Positions 26,710 through 36,557 of a stretch of DNA of 64,000 nt are shown here, piece by piece; the stretch's first letter is position 1; the number at the start of each line of letters is the position of its first letter. The notes beneath the pieces were generated by a model, which saw only the letters and a program-made list of their open reading frames with translations, was not told where the DNA came from and did not search any database. The translations under genes and the position numbers were made by a program. The stretch comes from Peristeroidobacter soli (GTDB lineage: Bacteria; Pseudomonadota; Gammaproteobacteria; Steroidobacterales; Steroidobacteraceae), in contig NZ_RYEV01000009.1 of the NCBI RefSeq assembly GCF_004138485.1, positions 186,001 through 250,000 of the forward strand, read 5' to 3'.

Positions 26710-27360
26710 GTGAAACTGCACTGGTCGCCAAAATCGCCGTTCGTACGCAAAGTGATGATCGCCGCACACGAGTGCGGCGTGGCCGATCGCATCGAGCGGG
26801 TTCGCAACGTCGCCGCCATGACCCGGCCCAACGCCGCCATCATGGCCGACAATCCGCTCTCCAAAGTTCCCACTCTCAAACTCGACAATGGCGTGGTGCT
26901 GTACGACTCCACTGTCATCTGTGAATACCTCGACAGCCTGGCAACCCGCGACGAGCGCCAGCAGCCATTGTTTCCAGCGGACGGCGCGGCCCGATGGGAG
27001 GCTCTGCGTCGTAACGCGCTCGGCAGCGGACTGCTCGATATTTTGACTTTGTGGCGCAATGAGCGTGAGCGCAGCCACCCCTCGCACGAGCTGCTCGCCG
27101 CGTTTGACACCAAGACACGGGCCTGCCTCGAGCAGATGGCGACGGACCTGACCGCCGCGTCGGCGCATCGCTTCGACATTGGTGACATCGCGATGGGCTG
27201 CGCCCTCGCCTATCTCGACTTCCGCTTCGAAGATCTCGACTGGCGCGCTTCACAGCCTCTGTTGGCAACGTGGTTCGCACGATTCTCACAGCGTCCCTCC
27301 GTGCTCGCGACGCGCATCGTCGATGACTCCCCGAGCAATTTGCGAGCGCAGCTGCCATGA
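26710..27360 (+). CDS. Glutathione S-transferase family protein
   Basis: 216 residues, GTG start. It opens LHWSPKSPFVRKVMIAAHE, nearly the same as the GST at 7478, then NPLSKVPTLKL and DSTVICEYLD of the thioredoxin-fold domain. The stop overlaps the CoA-transferase start by 4 bp. The paralogue pair, each beside CoA-ester enzymes, suggests glutathione is a reagent in this pathway or that the proteins act as isomerases. Confidence 0.88.
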   Translation: MKLHWSPKSPFVRKVMIAAHECGVADRIERVRNVAAMTRPNAAIMADNPLSKVPTLKLDNGVVLYDSTVICEYLDSLATRDERQQPLFPADGAARWEALRRNALGSGLLDILTLWRNERERSHPSHELLAAFDTKTRACLEQMATDLTAASAHRFDIGDIAMGCALAYLDFRFEDLDWRASQPLLATWFARFSQRPSVLATRIVDDSPSNLRAQLP

Positions 27361-28583
27361 ACACCGCCGGTCCGCTTTCTCACATTCGCGTCCTCGACCT
27401 CAGCCGCATCATGGCCGGTCCCTGGGCCAGCCAGATTCTTGCCGACCTGGGCGCGGACGTAATCAAAGTCGAGCGCCCCGGCGCAGGCGACGACACCCGC
27501 GCGTGGGGCCCGCCCTTCCTAAAGGACGAGGACGGCAAAGCTACCGCCAACTCCGGCTATTTCCTTTGCGTGAATCGGGGCAAGCGCTCGATCACGTTGA
27601 ACCTCGACACTCCCGAAGGCCAGGACATCGTGCGCGCCCTCGCCGCCCGCAGCGATGTGCTGCTGGAGAATTACAAAGTCGGCACGCTGCAAAAATTCAA
27701 TCTGGGTCCGGAGCGGCTGCGCGAAATCAATCCGCGCCTGATCTATGCATCGGTGACCGGCTTCGGACAGACGGGTCCGCGCAGTCACCAAGCGGCCTAC
27801 GACTTCATGATCCAGGCGCTCGGCGGTTTGATGAGTGTCACCGGCGAGCGGGACGACCGTCCTGGCGGCGGGCCGCAAAAAGTCGGCGTGCCCATCGTCG
27901 ATCTCATGACCGGCATGTACACGACCGTCGGCATCCTGGCCGCGCTCGCGCGCCGCGAACAGACGGGGCGTGGCGACTATATCGATATCGCCATGCTCGA
28001 TGTGCAGGCCGCGTTCCTGGCCAATCAGTCGATGAACTATCTGCTCTCGGGCAAACCGCCCAAGCGTGCCGGCAACAGCCATCCGAACATCCAGCCGCAA
28101 GACGTCTTTGCTTGCCGTGACGGACACATCGCGCTTGCGGTCGGCAACGATGGTCAGTTCGTGAAGTTCTGCGAGGCCATCGCTCAACCTCAACTCGCGA
28201 TCGACGTGCGCTTTGCAAAGAACGCCGATCGTGTGCGCAATGTAGCGGAGCTCACGGACATCGTTTCGACGGCACTGCGCGCCGACACGATGCAGGCCTG
28301 GGATGCAAAGCTGTCCGTGGCCGGCGTGCCGTGCGCGCCGATCAACACGGTGCCGGGCGTGTTCAACGATCCGCAGATCATCCACCGCCGGATGCTGCAG
28401 CAGGTTCCTCATCCACTATCGGGCACGGTGCCGCAAGTGATCAGCCCACTGCGCTTTACGGAAGCGCCACTTCGCTTCGACCGCGCCCCACCGCTACTGG
28501 GACAGCATACCGCCGACGTGCTGAACGAGCTCGGCATTGCCGCCGGCGAGCAGAGCGATCTGCAACGACGAGGCGTGATTTAG
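27357..28583 (+). CDS. CaiB/BaiF-type (class III) CoA transferase
   Basis: 408 residues with RVLDLSRIMAGPWASQILAD at the N-terminus, VERPGAGDDTR, and the catalytic Asp149 in AAYDFMIQALGG. Moves CoA from a donor such as succinyl-CoA to a carboxylic acid. In the operon GST, CoA transferase, CMD-like, amidohydrolase, crotonase it would activate the acid for CoA-ester breakdown. Confidence 0.92.
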   Translation: MNTAGPLSHIRVLDLSRIMAGPWASQILADLGADVIKVERPGAGDDTRAWGPPFLKDEDGKATANSGYFLCVNRGKRSITLNLDTPEGQDIVRALAARSDVLLENYKVGTLQKFNLGPERLREINPRLIYASVTGFGQTGPRSHQAAYDFMIQALGGLMSVTGERDDRPGGGPQKVGVPIVDLMTGMYTTVGILAALARREQTGRGDYIDIAMLDVQAAFLANQSMNYLLSGKPPKRAGNSHPNIQPQDVFACRDGHIALAVGNDGQFVKFCEAIAQPQLAIDVRFAKNADRVRNVAELTDIVSTALRADTMQAWDAKLSVAGVPCAPINTVPGVFNDPQIIHRRMLQQVPHPLSGTVPQVISPLRFTEAPLRFDRAPPLLGQHTADVLNELGIAAGEQSDLQRRGVI

Positions 28584-28616
28584 CTCTGTCCAGCACGATC
28601 ATCCGGAGAACTCACT

Positions 28617-29255
28617 TTGCCCCGTATCGCCCCCATCGCCGAATCCACGCTCACTCCCGCGCAGCGGCGTGTCTATGAAAAGGTCATCGCAGGCCCAAGA
28701 GGTGCGGTGATCGGGCCGCTGCGCGCGGTGCTGCATTCGCCGGAGCTGGCGGATCCCTGGCAGGCCCTCGGTGAATATCTGAGGTTCAACTGCAGCCTGT
28801 CGCTGGCGTTGCGCGAGTTGGCCATCATTTGCGCAGGCCGCTACTGGAACAGTCAACTCGAATGGCAGGTCCACGCGCGTGTCGCGCGCGATGCGGGTAT
28901 CACCGCCGAAGTCATCGAAGCGATCCGCACGGCTAGCGTTCCGGAATTCAACAATGCCGAGGAAGCCGCGGTCTATCGATTCGCACGCGAACTACTGCAT
29001 CACGGCCAGACAACCGACGACACCTACGATGCCGTGCGCGATCGATTTGGCGTTGTCGGCGTCGTCGATCTGACCGCGCTGGTGGGCTACTACAGCATGG
29101 TCGCAATGACGCTGAACGCTCATGAAGTGCCGCTTCCCGAGCAGACCACGCGAATCGCGCCACTCCCCATCGACCGCACCAGCGGCTCGCTGCCGCAACC
29201 GACGTTGCTTGCGCAAGCACGCTTGGTCGAATCCGGGCGGACTGTGCCGGCATGA
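28617..29255 (+). CDS. Carboxymuconolactone decarboxylase-like protein
   Basis: 212 residues of the CMD/AhpD-like helical fold: LRFNCSLSLALRELAIICAG, EWQVHARVARDAGI, DRFGVVGVVDLTALVGYY. The AhpD CxxC pair is absent, so peroxidase function is unlikely. TTG start at 28617 follows GGAGAA at good spacing; the stop overlaps the amidohydrolase start by 4 bp. Possibly decarboxylates or hydrolyses a lactone intermediate. Confidence 0.83.
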   Translation: MPRIAPIAESTLTPAQRRVYEKVIAGPRGAVIGPLRAVLHSPELADPWQALGEYLRFNCSLSLALRELAIICAGRYWNSQLEWQVHARVARDAGITAEVIEAIRTASVPEFNNAEEAAVYRFARELLHHGQTTDDTYDAVRDRFGVVGVVDLTALVGYYSMVAMTLNAHEVPLPEQTTRIAPLPIDRTSGSLPQPTLLAQARLVESGRTVPA

Positions 29256-30151
29256 ACGCAGCGACGATGGAACAAGCTCCGCCGCGAATGCCGTCGCCGC
29301 CGACGCTGCCGACACCAAAGCACGCCTGCGACACTCACACTCATGTGTTTGCACCGCTCGCGGACTTTCCTCTCGCTGGTCCCGCCAGCTATGCGCCGCC
29401 GTTGGCACCAGTCTCCTTGCATCTGCAAACGCTGGATGTGCTCGGCGTCGAGCGCGGCGTCATCGTTCAACCTGCGCCATACGGTTTGGATCTTTCAGTG
29501 CTGCTCGATGCGCTGAGTCGAGGGCGAGGGCGACTCCGAGGCATCGGCACCGCGACCGGCGAGACCGCCGATGCCGCGTTGACATCGATGCGGCACGCCG
29601 GCGTTTGCGGCCTGCGCTTCACCGAGGCTCGACTGCCCAACGGCGAGCGTTATCGGGGCAGCGTCGCGGCCGAGCAACTCGGCTCACTCGCCTCTCGCAT
29701 GCGTGAACTATCGATGCACGCGCAATTGTGGCCTTCGCCCGAAGGCATTCCCGGGCTGCTGCAATCGCTGCTGCCATTCGATGTGCCGCTGGTGCTCGAG
29801 CACATGGGTGGCATCGACATCCGACGCGGTGTGAACGATCCGGCCTTTCAATTCCTGCTCGCGGTGCTGCGAGAAGGCCGAATCTGGATCAAGCTGACCG
29901 TGTGTCGCCGTTCGACGGCGGCGCCGGCCTATCCCGACCTGCGCCCGTTTCACGATGCGTTGGTGAACGCGAATCCGCAGCGACTGCTGTGGGGATCGGA
30001 CTGGCCATTCGTGAGAATGGACGAGCGCGCGCCGGACGCAGGCCGCCTGCTCGATTTGTTTGGCGAGTGGGTCGATGACGCCGTGCTCCGGCACATGATT
30101 CTCGTCGACAACCCTCAATCGCTCTATCGCTTTGACAGGACAATCCAGTGA
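29252..30151 (+). CDS. Metal-dependent amidohydrolase (PDC-hydrolase-like)
   Basis: 299 residues, amidohydrolase_2 family. The N-terminal metal/loop motif is CDTHTHVFAP, and the C-terminal Asp is in RLLWGSDWPF. 2-Pyrone-4,6-dicarboxylate hydrolase (LigI) and lactonases of this group open cyclic esters, which would fit next to a CMD-like protein. Overlaps the crotonase gene by 4 bp. Substrate not proven. Confidence 0.85.
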   Translation: MNAATMEQAPPRMPSPPTLPTPKHACDTHTHVFAPLADFPLAGPASYAPPLAPVSLHLQTLDVLGVERGVIVQPAPYGLDLSVLLDALSRGRGRLRGIGTATGETADAALTSMRHAGVCGLRFTEARLPNGERYRGSVAAEQLGSLASRMRELSMHAQLWPSPEGIPGLLQSLLPFDVPLVLEHMGGIDIRRGVNDPAFQFLLAVLREGRIWIKLTVCRRSTAAPAYPDLRPFHDALVNANPQRLLWGSDWPFVRMDERAPDAGRLLDLFGEWVDDAVLRHMILVDNPQSLYRFDRTIQ

Positions 30152-30915
30152 TGAATGAGATCCACGTCGACATCGCCGGCAAGATCGCCACGGTCACTCT
30201 CAACAAGCAGCCGGTGAATGCCTTGACCGGCAAGCTCTACGAACAACTCGGCGATGTGTTCGAGACACTCAGCGGCAACAGCGAGATCAATTGCGCGATC
30301 CTGCGCTCCGCCAGCGTCAAGGCGTTCTGCGCCGGCAAAGACCTGAAAGAGTTTCTCGCCGCGCGAGTCGAGGATGACCCGGCAAACGCGGCAGTCGTAC
30401 GACGAACCTTTTCCGCCATTCTCAACTGCGCGGTACCGGTGATTGCCGAAGTGAACGGACCGGCGTTGGGCGCGGGAGCCGTCATTGCATCCGTTTGCGA
30501 CATTCGCGTCGCGTCGCGTGCGGCGACCTTCGCCTTACCCGAGATCAACGTCGGACGTTGTGGCGGCGGTGCGCACCTCGGGCGGTTGATCCCACAGGGC
30601 GCGCTGCGACGTATGTTCTTTACCGGACTGCCGATCGACGCGACCGAGGCGCACCGCATCGGCTTGGTCGATGTGCTGGTCGAACCTGACGAACTGCAGG
30701 CGGCAGCGCTCGAGCTCGCGAAGACGATTGCGGCGAAGAGCCCGCTGGGGTTGCGCATCGGCAAGAAGGCGCTGCGTGAGACGGAGAGCCTGCCGCTGGA
30801 AGAAGGCTATGCTCGCGAGCAACGCTACAGCACGGAACTCATGCACACCGAAGACGCCCGCGAGGCTACCCGTGCTGTAGTTGAAAAGCGTGCGCCGGTG
30901 TTCGTCGGCCGCTGA
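30148..30915 (+). CDS. Enoyl-CoA hydratase/isomerase family (crotonase) protein
   Basis: 255 residues: CAGKDLKEFLAAR, EVNGPALGAGAVIASVCDI and FALPEINVGRCGGGAHL. The first catalytic Glu (LPEI) is present. The second Glu position appears to be Arg (ALRRMFFTG), so hydratase activity is not assured; carnitinyl-CoA dehydratase-like or isomerase chemistry is possible. Last gene of the GST/CoA-transferase operon, ending 5 bp from the convergent hupE. Confidence 0.85.
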   Translation: MMNEIHVDIAGKIATVTLNKQPVNALTGKLYEQLGDVFETLSGNSEINCAILRSASVKAFCAGKDLKEFLAARVEDDPANAAVVRRTFSAILNCAVPVIAEVNGPALGAGAVIASVCDIRVASRAATFALPEINVGRCGGGAHLGRLIPQGALRRMFFTGLPIDATEAHRIGLVDVLVEPDELQAAALELAKTIAAKSPLGLRIGKKALRETESLPLEEGYAREQRYSTELMHTEDAREATRAVVEKRAPVFVGR

Positions 30916-30920
30916 CCTCT

Positions 30921-31511
30921 CTACAAAATGAGTGCTCCGAGCGAGCAGACACCCACCACCGCGATCGCGTTGCCGCTCCAAGACAGCAATGTCGGCCGTG
31001 ACAGGGGCAACAGGGACCGGGTCACAAGCAAAACGCCGACGCCATGCAATAGCGCCGTGGCCAGCAGGAAACCGATGCCGTAGGTCGTAGCTGAAAGCCC
31101 CACGCCCATCTCTGTCCCATGCGCGTGTCCATGAAAAACGGCAAAACCGATCGTCAGCGCGAACAGCGCCGGCGCACTCAGAAGTCGCTTGGCGGCCAGC
31201 GCCAGTCCGAAGACGATGAGTGAGAGCGCGATGACACCTTCGATCAAGGGCAGGTAGATCCCGCTGGCGCCCAATAGCGCGCCCGTGCCCATGGCAACGA
31301 CAAAACTCGCCGGCAACAGCCACCTAGTGCGCCCGCCGGAAATGCCGGCCAACAATCCCACCGCCAGCATGGCGAGCAGATGATCCACGCCGCTCAGCGG
31401 ATGCAGCGCGCCAGCGATGAAGCCATGCGCGTCGCCGCCCGTGTGGGCCAGCGCGCTCGCGGGCAACGCCGCCCCCAAGAAAAAAACCACCCGAGAGCGA
31501 AGCGATGACAT
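30921..31511 (-). CDS. hupE: HupE/UreJ-family nickel permease
   Basis: 196 residues with a signal-like N-terminus, the metal-binding family motif ALHPLSGVDHLLAM, several membrane helices and a second His-rich segment FHGHAHGTEMG. Imports Ni2+ for urease. Start ATG at 31511 is clear; the frame is open upstream antisense to ureG but that part is not coding. Divergent from ureG with an 87-bp shared promoter region. Confidence 0.9.
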   Translation of the reverse strand: MSSLRSRVVFFLGAALPASALAHTGGDAHGFIAGALHPLSGVDHLLAMLAVGLLAGISGGRTRWLLPASFVVAMGTGALLGASGIYLPLIEGVIALSLIVFGLALAAKRLLSAPALFALTIGFAVFHGHAHGTEMGVGLSATTYGIGFLLATALLHGVGVLLVTRSLLPLSRPTLLSWSGNAIAVVGVCSLGALIL

Positions 31512-31598
31512 TGAGTGCGAACCTCGAGTCGAATGACGTAGGCGATGAAATCTCAGAGCCGTATGATAAGCACGAATCGAGACGCGCGAGGAAGATTC

Positions 31599-32231
31599 AT
31601 GTCGAGAGCTGATGTATTGCGATTGGGCGTGGGCGGTCCGGTCGGATCGGGAAAGACGGCACTGGTGGACAGTCTGTGCAAGCGCATGCGCGAGCGCTTC
31701 AATATCGCTGTCGTCACCAACGATATTTATACCCGCGAAGATGCCGAGTTTCTGATTCGCAGCCAGGCACTGCCGCCGGAGCGCATTCGTGGCGTGGAAA
31801 CAGGAGGCTGCCCACACACTGCCATTCGCGAAGACGCCTCCATGAATCTCGCGGCCATCGACGGTCTGATGCGGGAATTCACCGGCCTGGACCTGATCAT
31901 CGTCGAAAGCGGCGGCGACAATCTGGCCGCGACCTTCAGCCCGGAGTTGTCCGACCTGACGTTGTATGTGATCGACGTTGCCGCCGGCGACAAGATTCCC
32001 CGCAAGGGCGGACCGGGGATCATTCGCTCCGATCTGTTGATCATCAACAAGATCGATCTTGCGCCCCACGTGGGTGCGTCTCTGGAAGTCATGGATCGGG
32101 ACGCGCGCAAGATGCGCGGCGAGCGGCCCTTCGTGTTCACGAATCTGAAGACTGGGGAAGGACTGGACCAGGTGATCGCATTCATCGAACGCGCCGGCAT
32201 GCTCCGTGCTGGTGCGAACTCGAGGGCATGA
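31599..32231 (+). CDS. ureG: Urease accessory GTPase UreG
   Basis: 210 residues. P-loop [11 protein letters not shown] at 12-21, metal-binding Cys-Pro-His in [15 protein letters not shown], and [15 protein letters not shown]. Drives GTP-dependent nickel insertion into UreC. ATG at 31599 has AGGAAG upstream. It stands first here, although ureG is normally last in proteobacterial urease operons. Overlaps ureD by 4 bp. Confidence 0.97.
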   Translation: MSRADVLRLGVGGPVGSGKTALVDSLCKRMRERFNIAVVTNDIYTREDAEFLIRSQALPPERIRGVETGGCPHTAIREDASMNLAAIDGLMREFTGLDLIIVESGGDNLAATFSPELSDLTLYVIDVAAGDKIPRKGGPGIIRSDLLIINKIDLAPHVGASLEVMDRDARKMRGERPFVFTNLKTGEGLDQVIAFIERAGMLRAGANSRA

Positions 32232-33061
32232 ACACTCCAGAGCAGTCGCTTCCAGCACCAGGATGGCGCGCTCATTTGCAGCTGACGTTCGCTCAGCATG
32301 CAGGGAGAACCCGTCTCGTCGAACGACAGCATGTCGGTCCATTGCTCGTGCAACGGCCCTTCTATCCCGAAGGACCGTCGTGCCACGCATATATCGTTCA
32401 TCCGCCGGGAGGCGTCGTCGGTGGCGATGAGCTGCGGATGGAAGTCGATGTAGGCGTAGCCTCACATACATTGCTGACGACGCCGGCCGCGGCCAAGTTT
32501 TATCGCAGCGACGGCCGTACGGCACGGCAGGATCAAATCCTGCGCGCCGAGGGCTCGGTGCTCGAGTGGCTGCCTCAGGAAAGCATTTTCTATCCGCGCG
32601 CGATCGTTCGAAGCACCACTCGCATCGAGCTGCGAAGCGGCGCGAAATTCATCGGTTGGGAGCTCGCCTGTCTGGGTTTGCCGGCGCGCGATCAACCCTT
32701 CCACGCCGGCGAGCTGCGCCTGAGTCTCGAGTTGTGGGTAGAAGGTTTGCCGCTGCTGATGGACCGTCTGCGCATCAACGGCGCCGAGGGACTGACCGGC
32801 ACGCGCTGGGGCTTGGGCGGCCACGAAGCAATCGGTACGATGCTGGTCTATCCAGCAACGAGCGCGATGGTCGATGCCGTCCGGAGTTTGCAGCCCCGTG
32901 GTGTCGAGCTGGGTGTGACACTGGTAGACAACGTATTGGTCTGTCGTGCGCTCGCGGCTCAGGCCGAGCCGATCAAGCGCACATTCGTCGAGTGCTGGCG
33001 AACGTTGCGCCCACTTTTGATCGATCGGCCGGCGGTGCCGCCCCGAATCTGGGCGACTTGA
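32228..33061 (+). CDS. ureD: Urease accessory protein UreD
   Basis: 277 residues with [44 protein letters not shown] and WLPQESIFY, all hallmarks of UreD/UreH. Forms the UreD-F-G chaperone complex on apo-urease. Start overlaps the ureG stop; ureA starts 23 bp downstream. Confidence 0.96.
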   Translation: MNTPEQSLPAPGWRAHLQLTFAQHAGRTRLVERQHVGPLLVQRPFYPEGPSCHAYIVHPPGGVVGGDELRMEVDVGVASHTLLTTPAAAKFYRSDGRTARQDQILRAEGSVLEWLPQESIFYPRAIVRSTTRIELRSGAKFIGWELACLGLPARDQPFHAGELRLSLELWVEGLPLLMDRLRINGAEGLTGTRWGLGGHEAIGTMLVYPATSAMVDAVRSLQPRGVELGVTLVDNVLVCRALAAQAEPIKRTFVECWRTLRPLLIDRPAVPPRIWAT

Positions 33062-33084
33062 GTCGTGCGCCGAGGAGAATCGCT

Positions 33085-33387
33085 GTGGAATTGACGCCGA
33101 GAGAAAAAGACAAATTGCTGATCTTCACCGCGGCGCTGCTCGCCGAGCGGCGCAAAGCGCGCGGCCTGAAGTTGAATTATCCGGAGGCGGTGGCGCTGAT
33201 CTCGGCGGCGATCATGGAAGGCGCACGAGATGGCAAGAGCGTCGCCGAGCTCATGAGCTATGGCGCCACGATCCTGACCCGTGACGAGGTGATGGACGGC
33301 ATCCCCGAGATGATTCCGGACGTGCAGGTCGAAGCCACGTTTCCCGACGGCACCAAGCTGGTCACCGTCCATCAACCCATCGCCTGA
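33085..33387 (+). CDS. ureA: Urease gamma subunit
   Basis: 100 residues, the standard size. [18 protein letters not shown]-type start (GTG here, behind GAGGA), [20 protein letters not shown] and [17 protein letters not shown]. The structural subunits are separate genes, the bacterial three-subunit arrangement. Confidence 0.97.
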   Translation: MELTPREKDKLLIFTAALLAERRKARGLKLNYPEAVALISAAIMEGARDGKSVAELMSYGATILTRDEVMDGIPEMIPDVQVEATFPDGTKLVTVHQPIA

Positions 33388-33407
33388 TGCACCCGACGCG
33401 AGGACAA

Positions 33408-33713
33408 ATGATTCCGGGCGAAATCTTTCCAGAGCCGGGCGAGCTGCAGCTCAACGTCGGCCGCCGTACCGTGACAATTACCGTGGCGAACACGGGCGAC
33501 CGCCCCATCCAGGTCGGCTCGCATTATCACTTCTTCGAAACCAACGCGGCGCTGCGCTTCGATCGCGCGGCAGCGCGCGGTTTTCGCCTGAACATCGCCT
33601 CGGGCACCGCGGTTCGCTTCGAGCCCGGACAGGAGCGCGAGGTCGAGCTGGTCGCCTACGATGGCGATCGCGTGGTGTATGGCTTCAATCAGCAAGTGAT
33701 GGGCCCGCTGTGA
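33408..33713 (+). CDS. ureB: Urease beta subunit
   Basis: 101 residues from the ATG at 33408 ([19 protein letters not shown]), which has GAGGAC just upstream. An ATG at 33387 would add seven residues and overlap the ureA stop. Core motifs [17 protein letters not shown] and [17 protein letters not shown] are intact. Overlaps ureC by 4 bp. Confidence 0.96.
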   Translation: MIPGEIFPEPGELQLNVGRRTVTITVANTGDRPIQVGSHYHFFETNAALRFDRAAARGFRLNIASGTAVRFEPGQEREVELVAYDGDRVVYGFNQQVMGPL

Positions 33714-35413
33714 CTGCCATCGGCCGCACCGCGTATGCCGAGATGTACGGCCCGACCACCGGCGACCGCGTGCGCCTGGGCGACACCGAGTTGATCGTCG
33801 AGGTCGAGCGCGATCACACGATCTATGGCGAGGAGGTGAAATTCGGCGGCGGTAAAGTCATTCGCGACGGCATGGGGCAAAGCCAGCGCAATGCCGCCGA
33901 CGTCGTCGACACCATCATCACCAATGCGCTGATCATCGATCACTGGGGCATCGTCAAGGCGGACATCGGCATCAAGGAGGGTCGCATCGTGCGCGTCGGC
34001 AAGGGCGGCAATCCGGACGTGCAGCCGGGCGTGGACATCGTGATCGGCGCCGGCACCGAAGTGATTGCCGGTGAAGGACTGATCGCGACGCCCGGGGCGA
34101 TCGATTCGCACATTCACTTCATCTGCCCACAGCAGGTCGAGGAAGCGATGATGTCCGGCGTCACCACCATGATCGGCGGCGGCACCGGGCCCGCGACTGG
34201 CACCAACGCAACCACCTGCACGTCCGGTCCCTGGTACATCGAACGCATGTATCAGGCCGTCGAAGCGCTGCCTATCAATTTCGGACTGCTCGGCAAGGGC
34301 AACGCCAGCTTGCCGCGTCCGCTGGAAGAACAGATCGAAGCGGGCGTGATGGGCCTGAAACTGCACGAGGATTGGGGCACGACGCCGGCAGCCATCGACA
34401 ATTGCCTGTCGGTGGCGGATCGCTACGACGTGCAGGTTGCGATTCACACCGACACGCTGAATGAGTCCGGCTTCGTCGAGGACACGCTCGCCGCTTTCAA
34501 GGGACGCGCGATCCATACCTACCACACCGAGGGTGCCGGCGGCGGTCACGCACCCGACATCATCAAGGCCTGTGGCGAAGCCAACGTGCTGCCCTCCTCG
34601 ACCAATCCGACGCGGCCCTACACTGTAAATACCATCGATGAGCACCTGGACATGCTGATGGTGTGTCATCACCTCGATCCGGGCATCGCCGAGGATGTGG
34701 CATTCGCCGAATCGCGTATCCGCCGCGAGACCATCGCCGCCGAAGACATCCTGCACGATCTCGGCGCCTTCTCGATGATCTCTTCGGACTCGCAGGCCAT
34801 GGGTCGCGTTGGCGAAGTCGTCACGCGCACCTGGCAGACGGCGCACAAGATGAAAGTGCAGCGAGGCGCGCTGTCGCCGGACACGGCGCGTAACGATAAC
34901 TTTCGCGTGCGTCGCTACCTCGCCAAGTACACGATCAACCCGGCGCTGACTCATGGTGTCGCGCACGAGGTCGGCTCCATCGAAGCGGGCAAGCTCGCCG
35001 ACATCGTGCTGTGGCGGCCGGCGTTTTTCGGTGCCAAACCCGCCATGATCATCAAGGGCGGGATGATCGTCGCCGCTCCCATGGGCGATCCCAACGCCTC
35101 GATTCCCACGCCGCAGCCGGTCCACTATCGCGCGATGTTCGGAGCGCTCGGCCGCGCACGGAGTGCCACCTCGGTGAGCTTTGTATCCAAAGCCGCGCTG
35201 GACGGCGGCATGGCCCAGCGACTGAAACTGGACAAGCGACTGGTCGCGGTTCAAGGCACGCGCACCGTGCGCAAGCGCGACCTCGTGCTGAACGACTATC
35301 AGCCAACGATCGCTGTGGACTCCCAAACGTATGAAGTGCGTGCCGACGGTCAATTGTTGACCTGCGAGCCCGCCAAAGTGCTGCCGCTCGCGCAGCGATA
35401 CTTCCTGTTCTGA
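33710..35413 (+). CDS. ureC: Urease alpha (catalytic) subunit
   Basis: 567 residues, GTG start. All active-site residues fall at standard numbering: His134 and His136 (DSHIHF), carbamylated Lys217 (GLKLHEDWG), His246 (IHTDTLNE), His272 ([10 protein letters not shown]), His320 (MVCHH) and Asp360 (ISSD). The enzyme should therefore be a functional nickel urease, hydrolysing urea to ammonia and carbamate. Confidence 0.98.
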   Translation: MTAIGRTAYAEMYGPTTGDRVRLGDTELIVEVERDHTIYGEEVKFGGGKVIRDGMGQSQRNAADVVDTIITNALIIDHWGIVKADIGIKEGRIVRVGKGGNPDVQPGVDIVIGAGTEVIAGEGLIATPGAIDSHIHFICPQQVEEAMMSGVTTMIGGGTGPATGTNATTCTSGPWYIERMYQAVEALPINFGLLGKGNASLPRPLEEQIEAGVMGLKLHEDWGTTPAAIDNCLSVADRYDVQVAIHTDTLNESGFVEDTLAAFKGRAIHTYHTEGAGGGHAPDIIKACGEANVLPSSTNPTRPYTVNTIDEHLDMLMVCHHLDPGIAEDVAFAESRIRRETIAAEDILHDLGAFSMISSDSQAMGRVGEVVTRTWQTAHKMKVQRGALSPDTARNDNFRVRRYLAKYTINPALTHGVAHEVGSIEAGKLADIVLWRPAFFGAKPAMIIKGGMIVAAPMGDPNASIPTPQPVHYRAMFGALGRARSATSVSFVSKAALDGGMAQRLKLDKRLVAVQGTRTVRKRDLVLNDYQPTIAVDSQTYEVRADGQLLTCEPAKVLPLAQRYFLF

Positions 35414-35423
35414 CCCGACGACC

Positions 35424-35885
35424 GTGCTCAACATCACCCGCAAACTCCCCTCCTCCAACGTTCGGGCCGACCTCAGGCTCGTGCTGCCGTTCCAACTACG
35501 CAACAAGAGCCGGTTGCTGACCGCTTTGGAGAATGGCGAAGAAGTCGGATTGATTCTCGAACGGGGCTCGGTCCTGCGTGGCGGCGACCTGTTGCTCGCG
35601 GACGATGGTCGGGTCGTCGAAGTGGTCGCCGAGGCAGAAACTGTTTCTACCGTGCGCGCGCTCGATGCGTGGGCGTTGTGCCGAGCCAGCTACCATCTGG
35701 GCAATCGTCACGTCGCCCTGCAGATCGGCGACGGCTGGGTTCGCTATCAGCACGATCATGTATTGGACGACATGGTGCGCGGCCTTGGCCTGTCCGTCTC
35801 GGTGGAAGCAGCGCCGTTCGAACCGGAGGCCGGCGCTTACGGCGGTCATTCGCACTCCGCGCTCGCACCGCATGCCCACGGATAG
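35424..35885 (+). CDS. ureE: Urease accessory protein UreE
   Basis: 153 residues, GTG start. N-terminal peptide-binding and C-terminal metal-binding domains are recognisable (LPFQLRNKSRLLTALENGEE, YHLGNRHVALQIGDGWVRY, HDHVLDDM). It ends in a short His-containing tail (GGHSHSALAPHAHG), less rich than the Klebsiella tail. Delivers Ni2+ to UreG. Overlaps ureF by 14 bp. Confidence 0.95.
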   Translation: MLNITRKLPSSNVRADLRLVLPFQLRNKSRLLTALENGEEVGLILERGSVLRGGDLLLADDGRVVEVVAEAETVSTVRALDAWALCRASYHLGNRHVALQIGDGWVRYQHDHVLDDMVRGLGLSVSVEAAPFEPEAGAYGGHSHSALAPHAHG

Positions 35886-36549
35886 AACCCGCCTGCTGCG
35901 CATTCTGCATCTCGCCAGTCCCGCACTGCCGATCGGGGCATTCCATTTTTCCCAGGGTTTGGAGTATGCCGTCGAAGCCGGTTGGGTCACGGATGAGCCT
36001 ACGGCGCTCGACTGGATCGGTGGAGTAGCGACACAGTCGATCGGCACACTGGACCTGCCGGTGCTGATCCGCCTGTATCGCGCTCATCGTGCCGGCGATA
36101 GCGAAACACGACGACGTTGGGGACACTTCCTGATGGCGGCGCGCGAGACACGAGAACTACGCGCCGAGGATCGTCACATGGGGTCCGCGCTCGCTCGGGT
36201 TTTACAACAGCTCGAGATCGACGGTCCGCCGCTGGATGCGCAAGGCGAGCAGCCCGGGTACGCCGAAATATTCGCTATCGCCTGCGTTCACTGGAGCATT
36301 ACCGAAGCAGAGGCCGCGCAGGCGTACGCCTGGACATGGGCGGAAAATCAAACGCTCGCCGCGGTCAAACTCGTACCGCTCGGGCAAAGCGCCGGTCAGC
36401 GCATCCTGCATTCGTTGGTGCCGCTGCTGGAACAGCTCGCGACGCGGGCGCCCGACATCGCCGACGAGGACATCGGCGCTTGCGTCATCCGCCAAGGACT
36501 GGCCAGCGTGTGGCACGAATCTCAGTATACGCGCCTGTTCAAATCCTGA
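35872..36549 (+). CDS. ureF: Urease accessory protein UreF
   Basis: 225 residues: HLASPALPIGAFHFSQGLEY near the N-terminus, then AARETRELRAEDRHMG and LVPLGQSAGQRILHSLVP. All features of UreF, the GTPase-activating-type partner of UreG. Last gene of the cassette; its stop is about 8 bp from the point where a truncated DUF3237 gene begins on the opposite strand. Confidence 0.96.
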   Translation: MPTDRTRLLRILHLASPALPIGAFHFSQGLEYAVEAGWVTDEPTALDWIGGVATQSIGTLDLPVLIRLYRAHRAGDSETRRRWGHFLMAARETRELRAEDRHMGSALARVLQQLEIDGPPLDAQGEQPGYAEIFAIACVHWSITEAEAAQAYAWTWAENQTLAAVKLVPLGQSAGQRILHSLVPLLEQLATRAPDIADEDIGACVIRQGLASVWHESQYTRLFKS

Positions 36550-36557
36550 GGCGGCAG

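Noticed and set aside
31512-31598. Possible riboswitch or nickel operator in the hupE-ureG gap
   Set aside because: I could find no clear palindrome or conserved RNA fold in 87 bases; only a shared divergent promoter can be assumed.
31512-32525. N-terminal extension of hupE to over 500 residues
   Set aside because: The extension is antisense to ureG and ureD and lacks family similarity; the HupE protein begins at 31511 with a normal signal segment.
33689-35506. Long minus-strand open frame of 605 codons opposite ureC
   Set aside because: Exact antisense of ureC, whose active site is fully conserved; no recognisable domain in the shadow.
36522-36557. Continuation of the DUF3237 frame past the urease junction
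   Set aside because: The last dozen codons are antisense to the ureF end and do not resemble DUF3237, so they are read-through after truncation, not coding sequence under selection.
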